Shown here piece by piece: positions 37,333 to 45,957 of a stretch of 64,000 bases of DNA. The position numbers and the translations under genes were made by a program. The notes below the pieces were generated by a model that searched no databases, had not been told where the DNA came from, and saw only the letters and a program-made list of their open reading frames with translations. Source of the stretch: Paracholeplasma manati (GTDB lineage: Bacteria > Bacillota_I > Bacilli_A > Acholeplasmatales > UBA5453); assembly GCF_025742995.1 (NCBI RefSeq), contig NZ_JAOVQM010000007.1:17663-81662 (forward strand), read 5' to 3'. The number at the start of each line of letters is the position of its first letter. Positions within the stretch are counted from its first letter, which is position 1.

Positions 37333-39444
37333 TTATTGAATGGTCAATTGATCCTGTTCAACCGATACCATATATGATTGATGTGGCTGGATGAAACCTT
37401 CGATGATACGGGTCGCGATGAACGTTTCTAATTCTTTTTGAATGAAACGTTTGATCGGTCTCGCCCCATATTCTAAGGAATACCCATTTTTCAAAATGTA
37501 TTTTTTAATCTCTTCATCGAATAAAACTTTGATGTCACGTTCCATCAAACGACGTTGTAAGTCCTTTAACATTTTTTCAACAATTTGAATTTGAACTTGG
37601 AAACCCAGTGGATTGAAGATGATGATTTCATCGATACGGTTTAAGAATTCAGGTTTAAAGGTATCTTTCACTAAGTTCATGACTTCTTGTCTACCCTTTT
37701 CCAAGTCCTTTAACAGGAATTCACTACCCAAGTTAGAGGTCATGATGATGATGGTATTCTTAAAGTCGATGGTTCGACCTTGGTTATCGGTCAAACGACC
37801 ATCATCGAGGATCTGTAAAAGGATATTAAAGACTTCTGGGTGGGCTTTTTCAATTTCATCGAATAAGACGATAGAATACGGTTTACGTCTCACCGCTTCG
37901 GTGAGTTGTCCACCTTCATCGTACCCGATATACCCTGGGGGTGCCCCCACCAAACGCGAGACACTGTGTCTTTCCATGTATTCGGACATATCGATTCGCA
38001 CGATGTGAGATTCATCGTCAAATAGGTTTTCTGCGAGGCTTCTCGCAACTTCGGTTTTACCAACGCCAGTAGGCCCTAAAAACATGAATGAACCAATCGG
38101 TTTGTTCGCGTCCTTAATCCCTGCACGTTGACGAATGATGGCGTCACTGATGAGTTTAAGTGCGTGGTCTTGGCCAATGACTCGAAGCGACATTTGTTCT
38201 TTGAGGTGTAATAATTTATCTCTGTCTGCTTGAACGAGTTTTTCCACTGGAATGTGGGTCCATTTAGAGATGATTTCCGCGATGTTGTCTTCAGTAACTA
38301 CCTCAGAAATCATCCGTTCTTGGGTAGTATTGGTTTTTTCTTCAATCTGTTTTTCCAGTTTTGGAATCTTCGAATATTGTAGTTCAGCGGCTTTGCTATA
38401 ATCGGATTGATTGAATGCATTTTGAAGTTGGTTCTTGAGGTTTTCTAAATCCTGTTTGAGTTGTTTGACCTCTTGAAGTTCGGCTTTTTCTTTTTCCCAT
38501 TGGGATTTGTATTGTTGTTCAATGGTGCGTTGTTCTTTGAGTTCATCTTCAATCTTTTTCAATCGTTCTTTGGATAACGCATCCGATTCTTTCGATAACG
38601 CGCTCTTTTCAATTTCTAGCTGCATGATCTTACGCATCACACTGTCGAGTTCTACCGGCATCGAGTCGATTTCCATACGAATCGAAGCGCACGCTTCATC
38701 GATCAAGTCAATCGCCTTATCCGGTAAGAAGCGGTCGGTGATGTAGCGGTTGGATAAGGTCGCGGCTGAAACGATGGCGTTATCTGAAATGTGCACACCA
38801 TGGTGGGCTTCAAAACGGTCTTTAAGCCCTCTTAAAATAGAGATCGTATCTAATACGGTAGGTTCTTCAATTTGAATTTTTTGGAAACGACGTTCTAAGG
38901 CTGTATCTTTCTCGATATACTTACGATACTCATTGAGGGTGGTCGCCCCAATACAGTGTAGTTCTCCACGCGCCAGCATCGGTTTTAACATATTTGACGC
39001 GTCCATCGCGCCATCGGCACGACCCGCACCAACAATCGTATGGATTTCATCGATGAATAAGATGATATCGCCATCAGACGACTTGATCTTATTCAAAACA
39101 GCTTTAAGTCGTTCTTCAAACTCACCTCGGAATTTCGCCCCAGCAACGAGCGCTGCTAAGTCGAGTTCATAGATGGTTTTGTTTTGTAAACCAAGGGGAA
39201 CGTCCTTATCAACAATACGTCTGGCTAAGCCTTCCACGATGGCGGTTTTACCCACCCCGGGTTCACCTATCAACACGGGGTTATTTTTGGTTTTTCTGGA
39301 TAATATTTTGATCATTCGACGGATTTCATCTTCACGCCCTATGACCGGATCTATTTTGCCTTTTTTGACTTCTTCAACGATGTTTCGACCGAATTTCTCC
39401 AAAACATTCGGGTCTTTTTCATAGTTTTCCATTTGTGGCATCAT
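37333..39444 (-). CDS. clpB: ClpB-type disaggregase lacking the N-terminal domain
   Basis: A 703-residue AAA+ chaperone. The first ATPase domain has Walker A GEPGVGKT and Walker [11 protein letters not shown] coiled-coil middle domain follows (about 290-410), then the second ATPase domain with GPTGVGKT and [10 protein letters not shown]. The substrate-binding N-terminal Clp-N repeats (about 145 residues in E. coli ClpB) are absent, as in other Mollicutes. The coiled coil marks it as ClpB, not ClpA or ClpC. ATG at 39444 is chosen because AGGAG lies nine bases upstream; TTG at 39453 touches that site. Transcription runs through a CIRCE element, so HrcA should repress it. Confidence 0.93.
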   Translation of the reverse strand: MMPQMENYEKDPNVLEKFGRNIVEEVKKGKIDPVIGREDEIRRMIKILSRKTKNNPVLIGEPGVGKTAIVEGLARRIVDKDVPLGLQNKTIYELDLAALVAGAKFRGEFEERLKAVLNKIKSSDGDIILFIDEIHTIVGAGRADGAMDASNMLKPMLARGELHCIGATTLNEYRKYIEKDTALERRFQKIQIEEPTVLDTISILRGLKDRFEAHHGVHISDNAIVSAATLSNRYITDRFLPDKAIDLIDEACASIRMEIDSMPVELDSVMRKIMQLEIEKSALSKESDALSKERLKKIEDELKEQRTIEQQYKSQWEKEKAELQEVKQLKQDLENLKNQLQNAFNQSDYSKAAELQYSKIPKLEKQIEEKTNTTQERMISEVVTEDNIAEIISKWTHIPVEKLVQADRDKLLHLKEQMSLRVIGQDHALKLISDAIIRQRAGIKDANKPIGSFMFLGPTGVGKTEVARSLAENLFDDESHIVRIDMSEYMERHSVSRLVGAPPGYIGYDEGGQLTEAVRRKPYSIVLFDEIEKAHPEVFNILLQILDDGRLTDNQGRTIDFKNTIIIMTSNLGSEFLLKDLEKGRQEVMNLVKDTFKPEFLNRIDEIIIFNPLGFQVQIQIVEKMLKDLQRRLMERDIKVLFDEEIKKYILKNGYSLEYGARPIKRFIQKELETFIATRIIEGFIQPHQSYMVSVEQDQLTIQ

Positions 39445-39462
39445 CGGTATCAACTCCTCATA

Positions 39463-39489
39463 TTGGCACTCAATTGTATAGAGTGCTAA
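39463..39489. promoter_or_regulatory. CIRCE operator (HrcA binding site)
   Basis: TTGGCACTC, nine bases, GAGTGCTAA. The consensus is TTAGCACTC-N9-GAGTGCTAA, so there is one mismatch. It lies between the clpB promoter and its ribosome site. Confidence 0.93.
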
Positions 39490-39498
39490 TTCAAGTTT

Positions 39499-39527
39499 AT
39501 TATAATCCTTACCATGAAGGTTGTCAA
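39499..39527 (-). promoter_or_regulatory. Promoter of clpB
   Basis: On the minus strand TTGACA (39527-39522), 17 bases, TATAAT (39504-39499), both consensus. Confidence 0.92.
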
Positions 39528-39612
39528 CCCAGAACGCTCAAAAGAATTTCACTTTTTTTGTGTGCGTTTTCATGTTATAATAAAATGCTAAATGTATAAG
39601 GAGTTTTGTCAT

Positions 39613-41568
39613 ATGAAAAAAGTTTTAGTGCTTGTGTTTACCGTTTTACTTGGCTTGGTTTTAACCGCTTGTGTGGAAAATAAACCAGAACCCTTTGATT
39701 ATAACGCGTTCTTATTAGAAGCCGCTGGGTCATTATCACTACCCAACGAAACCGATACGCATTTAACCTTACCCGTTTCATTAGATTATCAAGAAAAGAC
39801 CATCGAACTGACCTGGTATACCAATAAACCCAATGTGATTTCCACTTTAGGTGCGGTTGTTAGACCCGTGTTTGAAGCAGGTGATACAGTCGTCACCCTC
39901 ACTGTGGTTTTAAATTTAGATGGCAATCAATTTTCAAGAAACTTCAATGTTAAAGTCTTAAAATTGGCAGAAGTCATTTATTATACTGTGACATTTGATA
40001 CCCAAGGGGGCACCACTGTGAACCCTTCACAAGTCGAAGCCAATCAAAAAGTATCGACACCAACCAACCCAACCCGTGTTGGACATACGTTTGTTGCGTG
40101 GCGTGTGGATAACTTAAATGGCGCTGTATTCGATTTTAACACCCCAATCACACAAGACATCACTTTATACGCTGAATGGTCTAAAGATGTGGTAGAAGTG
40201 AATTATTTGGATATTCTTTATTTGAATGACTTTCATGGTTCAATCGAAAAAGGTACCGATGAACTCGGGCTCGCTTATATCGCGAACTATGTGAATTATT
40301 ACCGTGATAATAACCCGGATGGCGTGGTCTTACTCGCTGGTGGGGATATGTTCCAAGGGTCTGCCTTATCGAATTATTATTTAGGACGTTCAACCCTAGA
40401 GATGATGAATGTCATGGGATTTGACGCGATGGTTTTAGGTAACCACGAGTTTGACTGGGGTATTGATGTGGTCACAAGCTATTTTGATGGTAACGCCGAA
40501 AATGGGGAGGCTACCTTTCCGCTCTTAGGCGCGAATGTCTACTACGAATCCACTCAAAATATCGTAGAGCACATCGAACCTTATACCATCATTGAACGTG
40601 GTGACATCAAGATAGGTGTCATCGGTACGATGGGCTATGGCTTAGAATCTTCCATCGCACAAAGTCGAATTACAGGGTATGTCTTCGCATCACCTGTCGA
40701 TATCATCGAATATTACGCAGAATACTTAAGAACAGAAGCCGATGTGGATTATGTCTTCGCCTTGGCACATGACTCCGGCAATATCAATACACAAGTCTCA
40801 CAATTTACAGGCAACAAAAAAGTCGATATCATCTTCAATGCACACTCGCATTCTAGATATGTTCAAACCATCGGATCGACAACCATCATCCAAAGCAGTT
40901 CGAATGGTAAATATGTCGGTAATATCCGAATCGACTTAAGTACTCAAACCATTTCCGCGAATAACGTCAAAACACATTCGTCCTTAAATACACCTGACCC
41001 GACAGTCAAAGCTTTAATCGATGGGTATAAAGCAGAAACCGATGTGTTATTTAATACCCCAATCCTGACAGCTGAAAGATACATTCCAAGTTCAACCTTA
41101 TCGGATTGGTTGGCAGACTTGATGAGAATCGTTACCGATTCAGACATCGCCTTCCATAATTATGGTGGAACCAGAGACTCCATGGCGAGTGGTGAATCCA
41201 TTACCTTGGGTAAACTTTATAAAATCTTCCCATTTGATAACACCATTAAAACGGTTTATCTCGATGGCGCAGTCATTCAAAACTTCTTGAACCGTTCGAG
41301 TGACGCTTACAGCACCACCGTAACCAACTTCGTCCCAGGCACGCTTTATAAAGTCGCAACCAACGATTATATCTTTGATAAGACCGATAACCCATTCATT
41401 TACGGGTCCAATCCAAACTTTGATGGTACCTTATTGAGAGACATGGTCTTATCAGAACTACAACTTCAAAAGAACGTCTATTCAACCTTTGATACCACCA
41501 ATACGATTTTATCTGGTCAAGTACCAAACGCTCGAAATCGTTTTACTGAATTAACCCTAAACACCTAA
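39613..41568 (+). CDS. Lipoprotein 5'-nucleotidase/UshA-type metallophosphatase
   Basis: A 651-residue surface enzyme with lipobox LTAC (Cys19). An Ig-like domain follows (about 30-120), then a Flg_new/InlB-type beta-grasp repeat (VTFDTQGGTTVNPSQ to ITLYAEW, about 125-195). The metallophosphatase domain begins at about 205: LYLNDFHGS, GGDMFQGS, LGNHEFDWG and NAHSHS give the metal ligands. The 5'-nucleotidase C-terminal domain holds NYGGTRDSM and FPFDNTIKTV. It releases nucleosides from extracellular nucleotides for uptake, useful for an organism that salvages bases. TATAAT at 39576-39581 and AAGGAG precede the ATG at 39613. Confidence 0.9.
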   Translation: MKKVLVLVFTVLLGLVLTACVENKPEPFDYNAFLLEAAGSLSLPNETDTHLTLPVSLDYQEKTIELTWYTNKPNVISTLGAVVRPVFEAGDTVVTLTVVLNLDGNQFSRNFNVKVLKLAEVIYYTVTFDTQGGTTVNPSQVEANQKVSTPTNPTRVGHTFVAWRVDNLNGAVFDFNTPITQDITLYAEWSKDVVEVNYLDILYLNDFHGSIEKGTDELGLAYIANYVNYYRDNNPDGVVLLAGGDMFQGSALSNYYLGRSTLEMMNVMGFDAMVLGNHEFDWGIDVVTSYFDGNAENGEATFPLLGANVYYESTQNIVEHIEPYTIIERGDIKIGVIGTMGYGLESSIAQSRITGYVFASPVDIIEYYAEYLRTEADVDYVFALAHDSGNINTQVSQFTGNKKVDIIFNAHSHSRYVQTIGSTTIIQSSSNGKYVGNIRIDLSTQTISANNVKTHSSLNTPDPTVKALIDGYKAETDVLFNTPILTAERYIPSSTLSDWLADLMRIVTDSDIAFHNYGGTRDSMASGESITLGKLYKIFPFDNTIKTVYLDGAVIQNFLNRSSDAYSTTVTNFVPGTLYKVATNDYIFDKTDNPFIYGSNPNFDGTLLRDMVLSELQLQKNVYSTFDTTNTILSGQVPNARNRFTELTLNT

Positions 41569-41598
41569 TTGACAAACGTGCTATTTACCGTTTATAAT
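41569..41598 (+). promoter_or_regulatory. Promoter of tRNA-Cys
   Basis: TTGACA (41569-41574), 18 bases, TATAAT (41593-41598), directly after the stop of the nucleotidase gene. Confidence 0.88.
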
Positions 41599-41617
41599 GT
41601 AATAGCACGTTTTAAAT

Positions 41618-41691
41618 GGCCCTGTAGCCAAGTGGTAAGGCACGGCACTGCAACTGCCTGATCGTCGGTTCAAATCCGGTCGGGGCCTCCA
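41618..41691 (+). tRNA. tRNA-Cys (GCA)
   Basis: Cloverleaf of 74 bases. The acceptor stem is GGCCCTG/CGGGGCC and the discriminator is U, as required for tRNA-Cys. The anticodon loop CTGCAAC gives GCA, the T arm contains GGTTCAAATCC, and CCA is encoded. It stands alone with its own promoter and terminator. Confidence 0.96.
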
Positions 41692-41736
41692 AAATTATCC
41701 ATAATCAGTTCTAAAACTTGAACAGATTAACAAAAT

Positions 41737-41760
41737 AATGCTCATGAAGGGCATTTTTTG
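41737..41760 (+). terminator. Terminator after tRNA-Cys, inside a larger inverted repeat
   Basis: AATGCTC (41737-41743) pairs with GGGCATT (41749-41755), followed by TTTTTG. It is enclosed by GTTCTAAAAC (41708-41717) and GTTTTAGAAC (41760-41769). Confidence 0.75.
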
Positions 41761-41840
41761 TTTTAGAACCTGTGATCTTCTTGAATAAACCGAATAAAGA
41801 AAAAAATAGAGTGCATGGCACCCTATTGATAAATAAAAAA

Positions 41841-42812
41841 CTATTTTTGGACATCGATTAAATACTTACCGGTATATTTGTGTTCATAGAAATCTTTATA
41901 GGCCAGATTCACTTGAGATAATGTATATATTTGACTGATTTGAACATCGATTTTGGTTTGATTGGCGAGGTTTGTGATGGATTGGAGGGTTTCATGTCCA
42001 GTACTCGCAATCACACTCGAAAACCTTTTATGCTTAAATAACCCATAGAATGGCCCTAGCGCCATCGCACCAAAGATTTGTTTTCCACTGCCACCGATGA
42101 CGATACATTTTCCACCACGAACCAATGCTTTCGCATACGACTTCAGCGGTTGATACCCATTGACTGCGAAAATCACATCATAGGCATTTTGCGGGAGAAG
42201 AAAGTCTGGCTTAGTATAATCTAACAAATCAAACACACCCAACTGTTTTAAATCATCAAAGTGTTTTGAACTAGAAACGACCGTCACTTTCGCACCAAAA
42301 TAGATCAATGCTTGAACCAAGAAACGGCCAACCCCACCGCTACCGCCATAAACCAATACCTTTTTATCTTTTATATCGGATATTTTTTGAATCGCCGTCA
42401 TGGCTGTACCAAATGCCATCGGCATCGCCGCAGCTTCTAAGTAGCTATATCCTTTTGGCATAAACCAAATTTTGGATTCTGGCGCGATAAGATACTCAGC
42501 GAAAGCACCAAACCCAGCCCCGGACAAATCACCAAATACGGCATCACCCGGTTTAAAATGAGTGACTTTAGAACCTACCGATACAACTTCGCCAGCGAAA
42601 TCAGACCCTGGATAGATTTTCTTCGGTTGTTTCAAACCATACATGAGTTTGATCATAAACGGCTTCCCCATGGCTAAGAGAAGATCGGCTTTATTCAAAG
42701 CTGCTCCGTGGACTTTGACCAAAACGTCGTTATCTTTCAAATCATTGAGTGTTCTTTCTTCGATGTGGATGTTGTTTAGTTGATGATAATGACGATTAAC
42801 AACGGTATGCAT
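41841..42812 (-). CDS. MDR-family NAD(P)-dependent alcohol dehydrogenase / quinone oxidoreductase
   Basis: A 323-residue medium-chain dehydrogenase. The GroES-like part has VKVHGAALNKADLLLA and YPGSDFAGEVVSVG; the Rossmann part has LVYGGSGGVGRFLVQAL (nucleotide-binding GGSGGVG). The cysteines of the structural zinc lobe and the catalytic zinc ligands are missing, so it belongs to the zinc-free quinone oxidoreductase branch. The ATG at 42812 has AAGGAGGG upstream on the minus strand. It is divergent from the thioesterase gene. Confidence 0.86.
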   Translation of the reverse strand: MHTVVNRHYHQLNNIHIEERTLNDLKDNDVLVKVHGAALNKADLLLAMGKPFMIKLMYGLKQPKKIYPGSDFAGEVVSVGSKVTHFKPGDAVFGDLSGAGFGAFAEYLIAPESKIWFMPKGYSYLEAAAMPMAFGTAMTAIQKISDIKDKKVLVYGGSGGVGRFLVQALIYFGAKVTVVSSSKHFDDLKQLGVFDLLDYTKPDFLLPQNAYDVIFAVNGYQPLKSYAKALVRGGKCIVIGGSGKQIFGAMALGPFYGLFKHKRFSSVIASTGHETLQSITNLANQTKIDVQISQIYTLSQVNLAYKDFYEHKYTGKYLIDVQK

Positions 42813-42865
42813 AGAGCCCTCCTTGAGAAATAAAATGGTAAAACCATGTCATAAATCTTACAATC

Positions 42866-42894
42866 ATTTTATCGGATATCCAGGGAAATAACAA
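42866..42894 (-). promoter_or_regulatory. Promoter of the MDR oxidoreductase gene
   Basis: On the minus strand TTGTTA (42894-42889), 17 bases, TAAAAT (42871-42866); the spacer contains GGATATCC. Confidence 0.65.
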
Positions 42895-42935
42895 ATCCTT
42901 TGAACATCAGCGTTACACTTTATCTTCATTTTAGG

Positions 42936-42953
42936 TATACTATACATAGTATA
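42936..42953. promoter_or_regulatory. Inverted repeat over the thioesterase promoter
   Basis: TATACTAT, two bases, ATAGTATA. The first arm is also the -10 box TATACT (42936-42941), with TTACAC 17 bases upstream as weak -35. A dyad over -10 and start site is a likely operator. Confidence 0.5.
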
Positions 42954-42965
42954 GGAGGACTATTC

Positions 42966-43394
42966 ATGTCTAACGAAATATTAAAACTAGAAGCCTTTCC
43001 TCATCAAACCCACGATAAAGTGCGTTATGGGGATACCGACCGTCAAGGTCATGTCAACAACATCCACTTTTCAGAGTTTTTAGAAACTGGTCGTGTGGAG
43101 GTATTATATCACCCCGAACAACCACTACATGGTGAACAATGTTCATTTGTCATCGTCCAAAATAACTTATCTCTATTGAATGAGATTCATTGGCCAGGGG
43201 TCGTATATATCGGTACAGGTGTGGTGAAATTAGGTAAATCATCCATCACATTTTATCAACAGCTCTTTCAAAACGATGTCGTGGTTGCTGCTGCTGAAAC
43301 GGTGATTGTGCATGTCGATAACATAACACACCAATCCACCCCGTTATTGGCGCATGCCAGAGCGGTTTTAGACAAGTTGATAATTAAACATTAA
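42966..43394 (+). CDS. Acyl-CoA thioesterase, 4HBT hotdog family
   Basis: A 142-residue single-hotdog protein. The catalytic segment is RYGDTDRQGHVNNIHFSEF, with the Asp and the HVNN helix of YbgC/FcbC-type thioesterases. The ATG at 42966 has AGGAGG upstream and lies after the -10 box. The likely substrate is a short or medium acyl-CoA. It is divergent from the oxidoreductase gene, with a possible operator between them. Confidence 0.88.
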   Translation: MSNEILKLEAFPHQTHDKVRYGDTDRQGHVNNIHFSEFLETGRVEVLYHPEQPLHGEQCSFVIVQNNLSLLNEIHWPGVVYIGTGVVKLGKSSITFYQQLFQNDVVVAAAETVIVHVDNITHQSTPLLAHARAVLDKLIIKH

Positions 43395-43398
43395 ACGA

Positions 43399-43425
43399 AC
43401 ACCACACCCAAGTGGTGTTTTAAAT
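43399..43425 (+). terminator. Intrinsic terminator
   Basis: AACACCAC (43399-43406) and GTGGTGTT (43412-43419), followed by TTAAATTT. Confidence 0.75.
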
Positions 43426-43511
43426 TTATTGTATACAAGTAGGTAACTTTATGATATATTCTAATTGTTGAGACGATTCTAAAAATACGACAATAGAAAG
43501 TGGTGTTGTAT

Positions 43512-44138
43512 ATGAAAAAATTATTGATGGCTGTATTCGTTTTATTGTTTTTAACAGCGTGCCAAAGCAAGACCGAACCGAGTTATCGATTATTGGATAA
43601 CCACCAATACATTCAAGTCGAAGACAATCGTTTCGAATTTGAAGACCAGTGGATGGTGACGAGTGACATCGATGGGGGCTATCAAATCACCTATTCGGTA
43701 TCCGATGTTGTTGTTGAAGTAAAAGACACTGTGGTTACCGTGGTTGGTGATACTTGTACGTTTACGAGACAACCTTCAGGACTATTTCAAACGGATTGTG
43801 ACGACACCAATAAAACAGCGTTGATCAAGTATCTAGATTCAGTGACTTTGGTCGAAGGTGAAACCATCCAAACCTCATTATTTGGTAACGGCATCATCGG
43901 TTATATCGCTGCCTTAATCATTCTTTTGGCCTTAATCATATTCACAGGGTTCATCGGATTTAACCCAGCTGCTTTAGATGCTTATTTTGAATTCAAAGCC
44001 ATGTTTAAACTCAGATATAAAGACCGTCCTGAATACGCTGATTGGTATAAAAAACAACAAATGTTGATGTATCGTGCCTTTTTTGTCATCACCATCATTT
44101 TATTTGTCTTGGTCTTGATCTTCATGTTCAATCGTTAA
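43512..44138 (+). CDS. Lipoprotein with C-terminal membrane segments
   Basis: A 208-residue protein with lipobox LTAC (Cys17) and a mature outside part of about 95 residues that is beta-rich, with one Cys pair near residues 85 and 96. Two hydrophobic segments follow (about 125-150 and 184-204), the second at the very C-terminus, separated by a charged stretch. A lipid anchor plus two membrane helices is an uncommon layout. I do not recognise the family. The start at 43512 gives a normal lipoprotein signal; a strong terminator follows. Confidence 0.65.
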   Translation: MKKLLMAVFVLLFLTACQSKTEPSYRLLDNHQYIQVEDNRFEFEDQWMVTSDIDGGYQITYSVSDVVVEVKDTVVTVVGDTCTFTRQPSGLFQTDCDDTNKTALIKYLDSVTLVEGETIQTSLFGNGIIGYIAALIILLALIIFTGFIGFNPAALDAYFEFKAMFKLRYKDRPEYADWYKKQQMLMYRAFFVITIILFVLVLIFMFNR

Positions 44139-44143
44139 TACGG

Positions 44144-44175
44144 AATAACCGCCTTTATGGTGGTTATTTTTTCTC
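44144..44175 (+). terminator. Intrinsic terminator
   Basis: AATAACCGCC (44144-44153) and GGTGGTTATT (44159-44168, one G-T pair), then TTTTTCTC. Confidence 0.85.
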
Positions 44176-44248
44176 TTTATAAAGCGATTGTATCTTGTAT
44201 TATTCAGTCATCAGCACTATACTAAAGGTGTAAAGTACGGTGATGACA

Positions 44249-44710
44249 ATGAGAATAGCGCTAATAATCCATTCCTACACAGGGAATACCATGAGTATCG
44301 CTGACAAAATCGGAGCGGCTTTGGTTCGTAAAGGTCACGAAGTGTCCTTGTTTCCCATCAAAGCTAAAAACGAAAATCCCAACCAAATCAAAGGGGTCGA
44401 ATTGGAAAGCATCCCAAACATCAAAGATTTTGACCATGTGATTTTTGGTGCGCCAACGCGAGGGATGGACTTATCCATAGTGATGCAGCTATATTTAGCA
44501 TCGTTACCTGAAGGACATCAAGAAGCCTCGGTATATGTGACACACTTTTTCCCATTCAAATGGATGGGCGGCACCCAAGCCATCAAGAAGTTCATGTCAT
44601 TATCGGAACATAAATTAGATGTTAAGAAATCCGGCATCATCAACTGGAAAAATAAAAACCGAGACAAAGATATTCAATGTCTCGTGTATCAATTATCTGA
44701 CTTAGACTAA
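44249..44710 (+). CDS. Flavodoxin-like protein
   Basis: A 153-residue flavodoxin fold protein. The FMN phosphate loop is HSYTGNTMSIADKI at the N-terminus, and GAPTRGMDLS marks the second FMN loop. The ATG at 44249 is chosen because GGTGAT (44239-44244) precedes it; GTG at 44240 and ATG at 44243 are alternatives. It is a small electron carrier or quinone-reductase-like protein. Its stop overlaps the stop of the convergent patatin gene by three bases, with no terminator between. Confidence 0.82.
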   Translation: MRIALIIHSYTGNTMSIADKIGAALVRKGHEVSLFPIKAKNENPNQIKGVELESIPNIKDFDHVIFGAPTRGMDLSIVMQLYLASLPEGHQEASVYVTHFFPFKWMGGTQAIKKFMSLSEHKLDVKKSGIINWKNKNRDKDIQCLVYQLSDLD

Positions 44711-45786
44711 ATATAGTCGAAATGTCTTTTCTTGCAGTAAGGACAGCCCGGTTTTTGAAATAACCAAAAATATAACGCGTATAATAACCCCAGACCAAAC
44801 CACCAGGTGGATCCAAAGAAGATCCATCTAAAGTGTTTCTTTGGGGTCATTTTTTTATTACAGTCATGACAAAACCCATGATACTCCGGTTTTGGGTTGT
44901 CTTTATACTGGTTTTCTAAGGTTGTAATAACAGAAGTCTTATGTCGGTATTTGGTCAACAGTCGATTGAACTTCGATGGAATCGTATCGAGGGCTTTGTA
45001 TTTAGAACGCTCCGCTTGTTCCGATTTCATGATTTGATTCACGGTTTTTCGCAGTTGATCAGCGGTTTTACAGTTTAATAAAATGTCGGATAATTGTAAC
45101 CCATATTGATACCCACTATCATACATTTGGGTGAGTGTACCATGTCTAAAATCAAAACTTTTCTTCATATAAGCGTTACATACCGACAAATCGATTTCAA
45201 GGATGGTTTTGTCGGACAATTGAAGCCGTTTTTCTAAAGTGTATTTTGGGTCAAAATGCAGAACAATGATCAAATCCACATCGTGGGTGGTGAGTGGGTA
45301 CACTGGGATGTTATCGATGATGCCGCCATCTGTGTGGAGTCTTTTTTTATAAATGGTTTGAGGACCTGTTAGAATCGGGAACCCAACCGCACCCTTCATA
45401 AATTTACGAACATCTTCGGTGTAAGAACCCTCAATTTTAACATAATGGAAATCGAGTTTAGGAAAGGTAGAAACCGATGAAACATAAATCGGTATATCGA
45501 GCACATCTTGGTCATCAAACAATTGGTTAAAGGTTTTATCGATGTGGTTTTGGAATACAATCCCCTTCCAAATCGAAAAAAGATTTGGATAGTCGAAAGT
45601 ATGCCAAATCGTTTTGAGTCGATTGAATTGATTGGCTGCGATGGCGTAGGCATTACAAGCCCCGACAGAAGCCCCAGATAAACAAGCAATCGATTCTCTG
45701 CCCATTTTTTCAATAAAAGCTTCCATAAAACCGGTTTGATAAGCCCCTTTAGACAACGCACCCGATAAACATATACCAAATTTCAT
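44707..45786 (-). CDS. Patatin-like phospholipase with split zinc ribbon and membrane tail
   Basis: A 359-residue protein. The patatin domain (about 1-200) has the oxyanion loop LSGALSKGAYQ, nucleophile motif GASVG and the Asp of the dyad in TDGGIIDN. A helical region follows. The C-terminus has CHDC, then a membrane helix (about 322-342) and CPYC, so a four-Cys zinc ribbon appears to be interrupted by a hydrophobic segment. The enzyme would hydrolyse phospholipids from the inner face of the membrane. It converges on the flavodoxin gene with a three-base overlap. Confidence 0.86.
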   Translation of the reverse strand: MKFGICLSGALSKGAYQTGFMEAFIEKMGRESIACLSGASVGACNAYAIAANQFNRLKTIWHTFDYPNLFSIWKGIVFQNHIDKTFNQLFDDQDVLDIPIYVSSVSTFPKLDFHYVKIEGSYTEDVRKFMKGAVGFPILTGPQTIYKKRLHTDGGIIDNIPVYPLTTHDVDLIIVLHFDPKYTLEKRLQLSDKTILEIDLSVCNAYMKKSFDFRHGTLTQMYDSGYQYGLQLSDILLNCKTADQLRKTVNQIMKSEQAERSKYKALDTIPSKFNRLLTKYRHKTSVITTLENQYKDNPKPEYHGFCHDCNKKMTPKKHFRWIFFGSTWWFGLGLLYALYFWLFQKPGCPYCKKRHFDYI

Positions 45787-45957
45787 CGTGTATTATCCCA
45801 CAATCTTACAATAGTATTGTAATGATATTTTGATTTTTATGCAAGTATCTCTATAAAATCCCTTATTTTTCGGATAAACTTAAAAAAAACCATGGCTCAT
45901 AGATGACAAATTAAAAAAATATGATATAGTAAAGGTGAAATTAGGAGGTATCCTTAG

